In this document: one piece after another, positions 24,038 to 36,689 of the stretch
Layout: the number at the start of each line of letters is the position of its first letter
Numbering within the stretch: position 1 is the stretch's first letter
NCBI GenBank assembly: GCA_028554755.1
Contig: JAPTOF010000024.1
Coordinates: 6,401,001-6,465,000 of the forward strand
Source of the DNA: Cordia subcordata
Taxonomy: Eukaryota; Streptophyta; Magnoliopsida; Boraginales; Cordiaceae
Direction of reading: 5' to 3'
Length of the DNA stretch: 64,000 nt
Notes under the pieces: model-generated
What the model was told of the DNA's origin: nothing
The model's input: only the letters and a program-made list of their open reading frames with translations
Database searches by the model: none
Program-made: the position numbers and the translations under genes

Positions 24038-24195
24038 ATCTCCCGCTTACACTAAAGATTACTTCCTATGAACTTAACACCTATATACTCTACATATGTA
24101 GCAAACACTCTCTTTAGAAGAGTCTTCGTGAATAGGTCTGCTAAGTTCTCAGCTGAAGCAATCTTCTCTACCACTATGTCGCCTCTCTGGATGAA

Positions 24196-24420
24196 CTACC
24201 AAATCAAGTGGTACTTTCTCTCAATGTGCTTGCCTCTAATGTGATTCATAGGCTCTTCGTACTGTGTAATAGTAGCTGTATTGTCATAGTACAAAACAAT
24301 AGGCTTTTGTATAGCTAGGACAACATCTAGGTCAGTGAGGAACTTCTTCAACCGTATGACGTCCTTTGCAGCCTTAGGCACTGCTATGTATTCTGCTTCT
24401 ATGGTCTAGTCTGCGATGCA
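24196..24420 (-). pseudogene. Copia RNase H fragment
   Basis: The minus-strand ORF at 24196-24381 reads IVLYYDNTATITQYEEPMNH then GKHIERKYHLI, corresponding to the copia RNase H C-terminal half (family form: YCDNxAAxxxxxNPxxHxRxKHIExxYHxIR). The upstream half, with the first catalytic Asp, is only partly readable (SAEAEY-like at about 24370-24420) and disrupted. Confidence 0.75.
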
Positions 24421-24607
24421 TTTCTACTTCATAGTTTTCTTGAAACTGCACATCCTAACAAAGTGAAAACGAAGTCAAAAGTAGACCTCCAAGAATCTTT
24501 GTCTAACTGGTAGTCCGAGTCCATGTATGCCATTGGTATTAGATCATATATGCAGTATTCTAGCACATATTCCTTAGTTCTTTGAAGAAACTTGAATATT
24601 TGCTTGA

Positions 24608-25560
24608 CTACAGTCCAGTGATCTGGTCTAGGGTTTGACTGATATTTCTAACCATGCAAACAACATAATAGATATCTGGCCTAGGGCACATCATGACATA
24701 CATAAGGCTTCCCATTACTGAAGCATAAGGGATCTTCATCATATTCTCTATTTCCTTAAGTCTTCGAGGACATTGTTCCTGAGTTAGAGTAACTCCAAGT
24801 CTAGAAGGAAAGAAACCTTTTTTGGAGTTTGCCATATTACACCTGACTAAAATATCTTCTCCATATAGGAAGCTTGGGATAACGCAAGCCTTTTATTCTT
24901 TTAGTCTTGCAAAATCTTGATTCCAAGAACATAGTTTGCTTCCCCTATATCTTTCATATGGAACTAAGAAGATAACCAAACCTTTATAGATGATAACATC
25001 CCTACATCTTACCAATCAACAAGATCTCATCCACATACAGGACAAGGAAACCCACAGTGTTTCCGTTGCACCTCTTGTACACACATGGCTCATCAATTTT
25101 TGATCAAAGCCAAAGGACTTGACTACATGATCAAACTTGAAGTTCTACGCTGTAGATGCTTGCTTAAGCCCATTAATGGACTTCTTGAGCTTACAAACCA
25201 TATGTTCCTAACCTGTTGCAATGTATCCATCTAGCTAGGTCATATAAATGCTCTTGTCAAGCTCTCTAATAAGATAAGTTGTCTTGACGTCCATTTGCCA
25301 TATCTCATAGTCATAATAATATGCGATGGCAAGGAGTATCTTGATGGATTTAAGCATCTACTGGTAAAAATGTTTCATCGTAATTGGCACCTTCGTTTTG
25401 GGTATAACCCTTGGCCACCTATCAAGCTTTAAAGGTTTCAACCTTTCTATCAGCTCCTCTTTTCCTTTTATAGACCCACTTACACCCTATAGATTTTACC
25501 CTTTCACGTGCTTCTACAAGCTCTCAAACACCATTAGAGTACATAGACTCTAACTCAAAA
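24608..25560 (-). pseudogene. Copia reverse transcriptase pseudogene
   Basis: At 25023-25040 the minus strand reads YVDEIL in place of the family YVDDIL/ML, so the second catalytic Asp is replaced by Glu. Downstream, 24608-24835 gives IPYASVMGSLMYVMMCPRPD, the family form being IPYASAVGSLMYAMLCTRPD. Upstream, 25130-25500 includes recognisable segments such as the LDVKTTYLI-like block near 25270. Stops and frameshifts throughout show it is inactive. Confidence 0.8.
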
Positions 25561-26223
25561 CCTATTGCCTTGTGCCACTGGCTAGGATCTATATCGAAAA
25601 TTGCTTCATCGTAACTAGTGGGGTCCTTAACCTAATCTTCCTTGGAAATCTCAAAGTGCTCTTCATAGTATCTATTAGGTTGCCATGGAATCCTCCCACT
25701 ATGATGAGACTCCGGTGCACTAGTAGCAACTGGCTGCTTTTTCCTTTATATATCAGCAGGTGCTTTTACAGACTTATCAGAAATCTTTTCAAAAGTAACT
25801 CTAGATTCTGGTGCTTTCTGGATTACCATATCATTTTCCAAGTATCTAGCAAGTGTGTTAACAAATACCTTCTACTCCTTGGGGTTATAGAAGATCCTAC
25901 CTGTAGTTCCCTTAATATAGCCAATGAAATAGTATAACTCTGACCTAGGTTCCAACTTTGTAGTGGAGTTACGTAGCACATAAGCTGGACAACCCCAAAT
26001 GCGTAAATGAGTCAAGCTGGGTTGTGTCCTATCCACATCTCATGAAGTGTCCTAGGTAATTATTTAAATGGTACCATATTCAAAATATAAACTGCTATAT
26101 CAAGGGCATACCCACAAAAGGATAGAGGCAATGGCGCATAAGACATTATTGATCTCACTATTTCCAAGAGGATATGATTCCTCCTTTCCGCCACACCATT
26201 CTGTTGAGCAATGCCTAGTATTG

Positions 26224-26500
26224 TCAATTGTGATATAATCCCCTACTATGTGAGATAATCCCGTAACTCACCCAAGAGGTATTCATCACCATGATCAGAC
26301 TGAATGGCTTTGATTTGTTTATCCAATTTCTATTGTGCCTCAACCTTAAATTTCTTGAATTTCTCAAAGGATTTAGACTTGCATCGCATAGATGACCATA
26401 ACCATATCTAGAGTAATCATTCGTAAATGCGATTAAAAACTCATAACCTCCATAAGCTGTTGTGCTCATAGGAGCGCATACATTGGTATACACCTCTTCG
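26224..26500 (-). pseudogene. Copia integrase core fragment
   Basis: The minus-strand ORF begins CAPMSTTAYGGYEFLIAFTN then DYSRYGYGHL, matching the first catalytic Asp region of copia integrase (family form: DVCGPMxxxxxGGxxYFITFTDDxSRY). The first D of the family TDDYS is N here. The reading then shifts frame before the second Asp and the Glu. Confidence 0.8.
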
Positions 26501-26523
26501 GCCCTACATCCCCTAGAAAAGAA

Positions 26524-26811
26524 TCACCACTTGGTCATCTTTCCGTTCAGACAAGGCACACACTGAGGTAGATCCTCGAGATCTAATAAGCAAAAGGGCC
26601 CATCCTCAACTAACCTCTGAATGCGTTTTTGACTGATGTATCCCAAATCCAAATGCCAAAGGGACTTTACTCTTTCAGTGTTATGTGGTGCAACATTAGT
26701 AGGGTATAAATAGAATAAACCATTATGTAATCTACCAAAACATATAAAATTCTTGTCTTTACTGATGTCAACATCAGAATGGAAACATACTAAAAAACCA
26801 TCTATCAACAA
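26524..26811 (-). pseudogene. Copia GAG-pre-integrase domain with zinc-binding HHCC remnant
   Basis: The ORF reads NERVKSLWHLDLGYISQKRI-like sequence (LWHLDLGYISQKRIQRL) followed by CVPCLNGKMTKW, the HHCC finger region that precedes integrase (family form: LWHxRLGHIxxxRIxxL ... CExCxxGKxTK). The second His is Y here, and the first finger Cys (CExC) is present as CVPC. It joins the integrase ORF with a frameshift. Confidence 0.8.
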
Positions 26812-26989
26812 CTGAGAAACAGAAACTATTCTTTTTTAAATGTCTGGAACATAATAAACATTGATCAAAACTAAAACCCTACTACAAGAGAATGACAAAC
26901 AAACTTGCCTAACTGCAACAGCCTAAACTTTCGCTCTTGTGCCAACTCTAAAAGTGAATTCCCCTCTACTTAGCTCCCACATGACCTAA

Positions 26990-27060
26990 AACCAATGCAA
27001 AGAATTGCAAATATGACCAGTGAATCCTGAATCTATAATTCAAGAATTATTAGAATCTAC
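26990..27060 (-). pseudogene. Copia protease active-site region
   Basis: On the minus strand, about 27000-27050 reads IIDSGFTGHICNSLH, corresponding to the family form WIIDSGATNHVCNSL. The Asp-Ser-Gly catalytic triplet is intact, while Ala-Thr-Asn is changed and a stop lies just upstream. Confidence 0.65.
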
Positions 27061-27109
27061 CACTATACTAGTTTCAGCGCAGAGCATGAGCGATGTACCT
27101 TCCTGCCTA

Positions 27110-28010
27110 GCGACTAGGTACTTGAGACAATTCTTCTTCCAATGGCCCTACTCACCACACTTGAAGCACTTCCCTTTGGGCTTCCCAACACCTGCTTCCT
27201 ACTTTGACCTAAGGGTCGTTTTCTTCTTCTTTTGGTCATGCTACTACTTTTCCTTTGCCTTAGGCTTCTTCTTTCTTTTTAGTTGATGCCCAAAAGCGGA
27301 AGCCTAAGAGAGATGTACATGACCTAAAGGCTTTATGATGGCCTTTGTTGGCTGAAGCTCCTTTATCAACTCCATCAGATTCATGTTCAACTTGCTTATC
27401 TTATAGTTGAGCTTGAACTGGTTGAATGACGATGGAAAGGTCTTTAAGATCATGTCTACCTGTAACTACTCATCAATGTTTGCCCCTAGGATCTTGGCAG
27501 TACTGAGGCACTCCATCATCTTGAGCATATGCTCTTTGACAGGTACACCTTCTACCATCTTCGTGGTCATAAGCTCTCTCGTAGTAGCTTGCCTAGTAGG
27601 CCTGCTTTGATTAGTCAACATAAGAGATAGTGAAGTCATGATCTCTCTGGCAGTTGCCATGTTTTGATGCTTGTTTTGCAAAACATTTAACATAGAGGCT
27701 ACCATATAACATTTGGCCATACTATTAGCCTTTTACCATTTTTGCTCAGCATCACGCACAGCGTCAAAAGCATTTGCCATTACAATAGGACAAAAAGTAG
27801 TTAGGACTTGTACTCTTTGGTGATGAATACTATGTCTAGATTCTTTTTCCAATCCACAAATTTTAGACCGATGAGCTTATGCTCCCTCAGAATTGTTGTT
27901 AATAGACTGAAGGAAGTCATACTAGATATCAAACAATAGATCATAATTAATACAATGAGCAACAAATAGGATGCATGTGTATATGTATATAATAGTAGAA
28001 AAAACAACAT
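27110..28010 (-). pseudogene. Copia gag pseudogene with CCHC zinc knuckle
   Basis: The gag start reads LTTILREHKLIGLKFVDWKK (within 27801-28010, likely start ATG near 27919), then MAKCYMVASMLNVLQNKHQN and TTKMVEGVPVKEHMLKMMEC in 27466-27720 (UBN2 gag). The zinc knuckle at 27127-27168 reads CFKCGE-stop-GHWKKNC: all four metal ligands are in place but a TAG replaces the usual Tyr. The gag ORF is also interrupted between the blocks. Confidence 0.8.
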
Positions 28011-29591
28011 ATATCATGCTTTTTACATCGTATTCCATTTTGTAGTTTAACCCTTGAACTACAGTGATGCAACAATGTCTCAACCCTATCACTAAAACTC
28101 CACCGACAGGATGGCTGAACTAATGAGTAGTTGAGTTAGGCATAGGCCTTTTTGGACAATACTTATCTAGATAGACACTATCTAACAATATCCAATCACT
28201 GTTTTGTTTGGCCTCTCAAATGGCCTAAGTGTCTCCACTAACGGAGTGGCCGAACCTATGATTCAAGTTTGAGTGTAAACAAATATTTCTTGATGTCTAT
28301 TCATTGTTATGTCCAGATTCGAGCCCTCCGACGAGGTAGTGACTCTCATCCACATACAGCAAGAGGATCGATGATGAAGAACTCTATGGGGTGGTCGAAC
28401 GTCATCAGCATCCTAATGAACGAACACGTTGAGTCCACCTTACTAAATCTGAGCTAAGTGACACCCTTTAACGAGGAGGTAAATGCCACTTCCTCTTAGA
28501 GTGAACTGGACATAGAAGGCCGTGCGATTTTCCATTCCTCTCTCCCCCTTAGTATTTTAACTTCGATGGTTTTTCTTATCCTCCATTTGTCTTAGTGCCT
28601 TGTTGTTAGATCTTAACACCCTTAGGAATCACTTCATTTGTGTTACTAAAACATGCTTGACACCATAAATGGATTGGACCTATGTCCAGATCAAATCCAT
28701 AGGTAGGCATGCGTTGAGTTATCTTGATAAGTCCATTAATTAATTAACCTGAAGAAATGAGTAAATTGTCAATTACATGCATTACTTCTTTAGGATCTCT
28801 AATTAACAAATAATTAGCCTAAGCTATCTCGAGGGACTTATTAAACTCAACCCAAAAACAAGATCCAAGGGTTAGCCAATTTTGAACCCTACTTGGGTAG
28901 ACATATTGCTATGTGATAGATTGCAATAACCATATATTCAATCAAACATGCATATAAATATCAGAAAATAAACATCCATAGCTAAATTAAATAGTCCATA
29001 ATTGATGGCTCTTTGTAAATAAGCCTTAGGCTTGAAACGCAAAGCAATCGGAATGCTAAAATCATCATAAAGCTACAAAACTGCCTCGGTAGATCACCCG
29101 GACGATTCTTGCTGGTCGACCAACTGGGTCAATTGGCCCTTCCGAAATCCTTCAATTTTCAGATGGTCACTCCTAAGCTCCTGTTGGTCGACCAACTACT
29201 CCCGAACTTCAATTCTCAGACGTTCTTAACGGCATTTTTGGCTCCGAATCGATACATTAGAAGGAATTATGGAAAATCAACCCGTACAAGCTTTATCTAT
29301 GACAAGAAACATAAATATGGCCACAAAATAGAAGTCATTTCCCATTCCTATGCTTCTCTCAATTTGAAGCTATAATAGCTTTCTGTGCAAGAAAATAAAA
29401 CCATACATTTGAACCATCGATTAGGACCAAAATCACAAACAAGCTATAACCATAAAAGGCTAGCCCATGGCACATACACCATAGAAATACATAAATCTTG
29501 CCACCCATAAGATTATTACATGTTCTATTGATTTATTTTACAATCTAAGGCCATAATAGGTGTATAACGGTAGCTAAGCACTGATACCACT

Positions 29592-31352
29592 TGTTAGATC
29601 TAATGGCGATTACCACATGCAAGATTAAGTCCTAGATTTTATGTTAAACCCATAATCAAGATATGGTAGTAGAATATAGCATAAAAACATGCTATACACA
29701 TAGGATTCAATGAATCATACAAAGATAAACAAGTATAGATGAAGATATCGTTATCCTTGATGTGTGATTCAAAAGCTAGTGACTTCCTTGCATTAGATCT
29801 TTCTCATAGGAGCCCTCTTGTGGTTTTCACCACTATGACCCATGCTCTAAGACTAGGATACACTTAGCTATGTAGTGGGCAAGCTAAATAAAAGGCTACA
29901 AGGAGGAAAATAGATTTAGTGTGTGTTCTTGGTATTAGTGTGTAAAAAATCTTGCACACACACCAAGAAAAAAATATCAAAAAAGCTCAAAATGGATCTT
30001 ACTTATCTAGTACTTTATATAGTACTAAGCTTACCTTAAAAGGAAGATCTAGGGAATATTGAAATTCCCTCAATATCCTTCCTTAAACTTTTTAGATAAG
30101 GAATATCCTTTGGGATAAAAGGACACCCAAATATTCCACATCATGCACACACTAAATATCTGTCATGTGGTCCCCGTTTATTTAATTAAAATATCTATGA
30201 GTTATATTAAGAAGACCCAGATAATTAAATCCCTTCTTAATTTCTAAACTCAAATCTTAATTAAGCAATCCACATATTAATTTCCTCAATTACGTATCCA
30301 ATAGAGTAATGGCTAGTGGAGAAACCAAAAATCATAATTACTCTTAGCTCCTAAAATGACCAAAATATCTTTGCCACCATTTTGGCAACATCGTGGCCAT
30401 TTTTTACTCCAATCTACTTCACCAAAAGACCAAAGTTGCACTTCAAGAATAATTACTAGCTAAGTAGGAGCTTGTTACACGAAATAACCTTTGTCTTTGA
30501 GCAACTGAGCGAAATGACCAAAACGCCCCTCTATGTATTCCTGTAGTCAAGGCTGATCTAAAAGGTACCATCACCTCCAAGACTACATCTGGGACCTTGG
30601 AATCTCAAATCCAAGACTAGTGATCACCAACTGGTCATAGATCTCTTGATCTAGGGAGCGACCCACAAGCCAAATGACAGATACATCCTTAAAAGGTAAT
30701 TTCACTAGATTTAGATTTATGATGACCAATAGGACAAACCCAATGGGGTACATAAACTCTGCTTTTGTGCATGCATGTTCTAATTGATTAAAACACAACA
30801 CCTGACAGACGAGGCATACAATTTTATCACTCAGGAACTCTCCTCATGATAAATCAAAGCGCTGCACCCTAACTTCACCAATTCATACGCATATGCTCAA
30901 GATTAAGAGCATAGGTCACTCAGAAGCAGTGAGGATATTATCTTCTATAAATAATGGCATGGTTCTAAAAGATATGCTTACAGTGGTTCTATCCAAAGCA
31001 TGATACATACAGTAGGAGCAAAGTCTAGAAAGACCCTTTATTGACTTAGGTAGATCACCCCTATTGGGAGATTCGCCCACTATAACCTTATCCTAGTAGA
31101 GCACCCAATACTACCATTTGGCTATAGATATCTTTTATGATATATCCAAAACTAAACTTGGACTTACTATGCGTCCAACCTCAATGTGTACCTAAGTCAT
31201 TGGTCTATATTATTAAACCTTTACATAATGTATCAAACATATACACCAAAGATAATATATGTAGGTAATGCTCATAAATATATGTATACAATGATCAAAT
31301 ATCTAGTCCAACATCCATGTATAAGTGGTCGTTAAGGTATACAATCCCAACA
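29592..31352 (-). mobile_element. 5' LTR of the nested copia element
   Basis: 1761 bp, bounded by TG (29592) and CA (31351-31352), and aligned with the 22293-24037 LTR. On its inner side a primer-site complement (GCACTGATACCA, about 29578-29589) and leader follow. The leader at 29112-29200 holds two copies of a GGTCGACC palindrome. Confidence 0.85.
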
Positions 31353-34300
31353 ATATTAGGATCTTATGTTGGGACTTTGGGCCATCTACCTCGAACATAG
31401 CCCCTTCCAAAGAAGTCCTTTGGAATTGTGCCACCTTAATTGGTTACGATTGGCCTCTTTCATCATCTAGGTCAAGTCATTGGCCCTCACTGTTACCTGA
31501 ACCCTCCTGTAAAAGAACATCAATAAGAGTATGCTTTGAGGACTCATTTTCCTCATCTTCTTCATCCTCTTCCCTACTTAGTAGGCACATATGACTGTAT
31601 GGGGGTGCATCTTCAATAGCTATTCATCATCCCTGGCTTGCCTTTCAATGGCCAGCCACCTTTAGTCTTGCCTCTTCTACGTTTTGGTCATGCCTCTATG
31701 AGGCCCTAGGCCAAGGGCCAACTATTGTGGTTCTTTTTATTGCGGAGCTATTTTATGCCATTCCTCAACCATTCTGATCAATGGCCTAAGGGTTCTAGCT
31801 CATTTACGAACAACTTGGGTGCTTGCATTTAGGCTAGAATAATAATAGACATGCTGCCTTATCATGATTTTCATCTTCAGCATCCTAAACCCCAAACCTT
31901 CGTACAGACCTTTCATGATTGGGCTGTTTGGGTAGCGGCCCTAGAATAGAGGGTTTTTTTATCTTTGCTCCTGGGAATCCTCTTTAATAAGAAACACATT
32001 CTTGAGCAATCTTACTTCTTCAAGCTTAGGGCCAATAGTCTCTCATAGATTGGGGGGCTTGAGTCTCCCTATTCTTGGCTCAAGATACACCCTTGGAAAA
32101 TCATACTCAACCTCCAGGTTATAGTATCCCAAGTGTTTATTGTAGTAATCTGCGTATCGTTACTCATTCTCATCAAAGTCAAGACTACTAAAGTCGAATG
32201 GCTCCATCTCCTTCTCTATCTTAGCATGGCATTAATGCCTTGAACTTCTTACCTTGGAGCCTTCTTTGTACATCTTTTTTTTTTACAATGAGACAATTCT
32301 ACGCAACAAAGAATGTATATAGAGTTTATTATATCCATAGCCTATTACGAGTCTATCTCGTAACTCCTTCTAAACATCATTACGAGTCCCACATTTTGCT
32401 TTACCTCTCTAGACTTCTGGAATCACTGTTCTTACTATCTCCGTGAACCTTACATGTAGAAGTGCAATCTCAATGAACCTCTAGTGTGGGCCTAATGTCT
32501 CATTTAGCCTCAAGTGCCTTGGGTTTTGTTCATCTTCTGACTCACCAGTGCCCTAGTCTACCTTTTTATTCCTTTTTGCAGCCCCACTTGTGGACGGGGC
32601 CTACTAATTAGATTGTTGATCTTGTGGTCTATTTGTGTTAGAGCCCAATGACTGGCTTTAACAAAGATCCACTACTATGACATGTACCCCTACCTTGCAA
32701 GAGCAAGGGTTTTTATATACCGTTATTGTCTCAGGGAACTTGATCTTCCCTTTCTCAATTGCCTTTTGGATTGTGTTCCTCAAGACCATGCTATTCCTAG
32801 TGCTAAGGGACCATGAATGGTGTCACTTACAATATCTCTTGTATGGGATTTTCTTTGGCAGTTGGATCTTATGGCCAGCCGTGAGTCATAACTACTTGTC
32901 TTTCAATAAGTGGTCGAAGATCGTCTCTGCCTTGGAAATGTCAAAGTAGTATTTCCTTCTGCTTCAGCCTGATCCCTCCATGACAGTGGTTCATCATCGG
33001 CCATGTTTTAACGAGCGGTGTTAGGCTTAGCTAGAGCCTAGCATATGTACCCATTTTCGCTAGTTATCTCAATGAGAGAGACTTCTCCTTTATTAAGAGC
33101 CTTTTGGTCATATGCTTTTGCTTGCCTTGTCACTAGTTCCATCATATATATACTCACGGGTATTGGCCTAAATTTCTCTCTTTCTTCACGTAGCAGTTGT
33201 TCATACTTAACTGTGTGGGTTGCTAAATGTATGAGATTTGTGAATAACTGTCCTTCGAACTTTTTTCGCCACTCAAAATTTAAACCATCTAAGGCAAGTT
33301 TTGCATACTCCCTCCTTAAGCCACATGTAACACTTGTTGCGCCATTGTTCAAATCGAGCAATGAATTGTTTCACTGATTCCCTAAGTAATTGCATAATTT
33401 TGGCTAGATCTACAACGGTCATATCTATCTCAATCTTACGACACTACTCCTACAATAATCTCTTTATGTTAGCCAAGATATGACGGAGTTTAGGCATAGT
33501 TTTGCATACTACCAAAACACTGACCTAGTCAATAAGCTACCAAACAAATGTAATTTTAGATAATCATTGCCTATTACTTCTCCGTACTAGGTTGTGAATC
33601 TCGCAATATTCTCCAAGGTTGATTGGTTATCTTCCCTAGAGAATAGTGTGAATTTAGAAGCTTTGAATCCCTTAGGACATTCCATGACTTAGTCTATCCA
33701 TTCTAGATTCTACCTGCCATAAATAGGTGATGATTCACACATGCCCTTGGCCCAAGATAGTCTTGCAACATTTCGGCCAGCTTGTCACAAATTGCGACAA
33801 GATCCACGTATGGGGCTGCTTGATATTGCTGTTAGCCATCAACTGGGTTCTATAGTTCGTCTTAATATACATATTGCCTCCTAGTCACCCAAGCTATTTG
33901 TTATGGGCAAAACAGCAGTGTGGCTGCAAGATCATACCCATAATGCCCTGCTTGACTTGCCCCCCGTGGTGGGAGCTTGTAGGCCTCATGTTTTCCAGGC
34001 TGTCTCCATCCCCATGGTAGCCCTATTGCCGGTTAAGCTTCTAGCTAAAGTTGAGGTTGCGAAGGGTTCATGAGTGCAACTAACACCTCAAGCCACCCTA
34101 GGAGACCTTCAACACCTACTAGTGAATACTCGACTGGTAAGCATGAGTTGTTTTCAGGTCATGGCTCGGCCTTTAGGGCAACAGGCTGTTGAAGAATGCA
34201 AAGGTGCCAATACTTCGGGGGCCACCCCACTTGAGGCAAATTATCCCTCTTGTCAGCCTCACTGGATCTTATAAGTCTGGAACAGCCTGAGCATTAGGAT

Positions 34301-34938
34301 TCGATTAGGGGTGTCCGTCTTTCACCTTTTCTTTTAATCGCACAAGTAGCACTAAATAACCTCAGCTTGATGTCCTATCTCAGCAGGTTCATTAATATTC
34401 ATATCATACCCGTAACCTATCGGCTAATAGCTTGGCCTATTTCGTGGAAGTGAGCTTCATTATTGAGTTAAGTTGCCTGGCTAAGATTTTTCATCTATGT
34501 AGCAACATGGTTTGCCTGTTCAACTGTACCTTGCTCCTCGTTATTTTGTTGTAGAGAACGTCGGTTATCTAGAGCTAGCTATTCAAGCAACGCCACCTAG
34601 TTGGCCATTATGTTCTGCGTGGCCTAACTAGCATTTGTTTTAGCATTGGACAATGGAGCTAAGGCATTGAGAAGCATTTCATTTGACCTTGCAGCCACCT
34701 TGACCGAATTTTTATTTCTGACCACAGCCAGGGCACCGGCAATGGCATTCTACAAACTGGTCACAAAGCCTTCTTACAATCAAGCCATCACTTGCTCAAT
34801 TATCTCTAGCCTTATGACTTATCACCAAATTTTTCTATTATCTATCTCTAGTTAGATGGAAAAGGTGTGACTGCAATCTATTCTATAGCATCTACAGGAT
34901 GAGATGTTAATACATCTTGGTTTGATGTGGGTAGGCTT
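31353..34938 (-). pseudogene. Ty3/gypsy (Tat-like) gag pseudogene
   Basis: Minus-strand readings, in order: an N-terminal proline/glycine-rich part (about 33900-34060), CPKGFKASKFTLFSREDNQS then TLENIARFT (about 33590-33700; family form: FPKGFKxPxFxLFxGE..STLEHIARF), KLALDGLNFEWRKKFEGQL (33038-33361; family form: LALxGLxFELRKKFEGxEF), then FDISKAETIFDHLLKDK (about 32900) and the QLPKKIPYKIL, TPFMVP, TIQKAIEKGKI segments (about 32700-32850). The order fits a plant Tat-type gag. Stops and frameshifts are many. The upstream part continues beyond the LTR element at 34939, at 41749. Confidence 0.75.
34934..34938. repeat. Left target-site duplication GGCTT
   Basis: The same five bases GGCTT occur at 41749-41753 directly after the right LTR of the element at 34939-41748. 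Exact agreement with TG..CA ends fixes both element borders to the base. Confidence 0.9.
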
Positions 34939-36501
34939 TGATGTGTGTCATTTGTGTGTGTTTGCATCTAGCTTTTACATGCATGTTTAGAGGTGTTTAG
35001 AGCGTAATTGAGTGCATTTAGTATAGAGTTTATGTATAACTATTAATATTTGTACATAATTTATTTGGATGTATAAATTCTACACTAAGTGTTATATTCC
35101 ATATTTTAAGAGTGTTTTGGAAGGGTTCAAGCTTGCACGAGGAAGAAATAAGCTAACAGATGAAGATCGGAAGGAAAGGGATGAAGAAGGGAGCATTCTA
35201 ACTCAGCCAGACACCCTGAAGAAGAGCCGGTAGATCGGCTAGGTCGATTGGCCAAGTCAGAAGCTCCCATTATTAAGTCGGTCGACTTCATCAAGGAGTC
35301 GGTCGACTGGTTGTGCGCTGAAGCTGTTTTTAAACTACTTGTTTCTGCTCATTTTAGGGAGAGGAACTTTATTTTCAAAAATCCTAATAAACCCTAACTC
35401 TCTATCCACTTCACCAAACAACCAAAACCACCATCCCACACCAAACTAAGCAAGGATTGAAGCTTGTAATAAGAGATTGAAGGGTTTTGCTTTGGATTTA
35501 AGTAAGGGTTTGAGGGGGAGTTGCTTATTCCTTTTCTAATTTTTGTAAATATGATTTGTAATAGTTAGATCTACAGTTGATTGATGTTGTATTTTAGATT
35601 AGGGCTTCGAATAAAGGATTTGTGTGTATCTTTGGCTCTTAATACATGTTTGTTTACATAAATCTATGGCATGATTCAATATGTCTATGTATTGGAAATC
35701 AAGCATGTCTATATGTTTGTTAAAATGCCTAAGTGAACTTTCTTGTGTTATTTGTGCTTCAAATTCCTTTATCCACTTATATGGGTGATGTGATTATGCT
35801 TAATACATGACTTTGCTTAGTAGAGTAGGCTTTGGCTTTAAACCTAGCCATAGGTTACGTGCTTTGCTTAGTTGAGTTTAGGAGCTAGCCATTGGCTTTA
35901 AACCCAGCCAAGCGAATACGTTGACCTAGACTAAAGTATCCCTCACCCACGTTAGTATTGGTTAATCAAGCCTTAATGTCACGTAGTGTTTAGGTACTAG
36001 TCTTTGGCTTTAAACCCAGCCAGGAGAACAAGTTCTATGCACGGATTACGTAGGCTGGGAGGGATTGACCTTTAGCTTTAAACCCAGCTAACAGGTAGAA
36101 CCACTACTATTGGTTAAGAGACCCCCCGATCAACACAATGGCAATAGAAGTCCCGAGCCTTAATAGACCTAATTTGTTAATCTAGCCTGAGTTCAGTTGT
36201 AACACAATCTCCCTAGCTCTCCTTCTTCTTTGTTAGGTTTTCCTTCCTTAGCTTAGCACCCGTTAGTTCCTCTATAGTTTAGGTTTTCTTTCTTTCGAGC
36301 TCTCTTCCATCCTAGAGAGAGCATACACTTGCACGTAGCTAGTTTTAGGCACCGGAGTATATAGAGACCGAACTAAGGTAGCCTCTCTGTGGAGATGATA
36401 CCCATACGCAGGCACTATACTAGACACAATCCATATGCTTGCGGGTGTAAAACTTGGTTGTATTTGTGTTTCATTTTCACATAGCACCGAGAACACGATC
36501 A
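34939..36501 (+). mobile_element. 5' LTR of the non-autonomous element
   Basis: The LTR starts TGATGTGTGTCATTTG and ends AACACGATCA. Four ggctttaaacccagcc-type words lie at 35830-36090, and a GTCGAC-rich tract at 35227-35314. It matches 40220-41748 except for a 33-34 bp block near 35483-35520. Confidence 0.9.
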
Positions 36502-36507
36502 AGTTTT

Positions 36508-36525
36508 TGGCGCTATTGTCGAGAG
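36508..36525 (+). other. Degenerate tRNA-Asp-type primer binding site
   Basis: TGGCGCTATTGTCGAGAG resembles the common plant Tat/Athila primer site TGGCGCCGTTGCCGGGGA. Most differences are C-to-T or G-to-A, as expected when methylated CpG sites decay. Confidence 0.75.
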
Positions 36526-36689
36526 GCACGGTGTTGGTTCCTTGTGTGCTTGTGTGTTTATGATTAGTTGCTTGCGTGTTGTTCTATCTTCAGTTGCTTT
36601 CCTTATTTGAAAAACCACAAAAAAAATGAAAATTTGAAAATTCAAAAAAAAATTGAATTATGAAGAGGTTTTATTTGTGATTCATTGAA

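Larger units (their letters stand above)
22002..31352 (-). mobile_element. Ty1/copia retrotransposon nested in the gypsy element
   Basis: The 5' LTR is 29592-31352, the internal region 24038-29591, the main 3' LTR 22293-24037, followed on the left by a second primer site and leader (22105-22292) and an LTR end fragment (22002-22104). The flanks are CTATT (21997-22001) and ATATT (31353-31357), a target duplication with one change. Order of domains on the minus strand is gag, zinc knuckle, protease, GAG-pre-integrase, integrase, RT, RNase H, the Ty1/copia order. All ORFs are broken. Both sides of the insertion read as parts of one gypsy element, so it is younger than its host. Confidence 0.85.
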
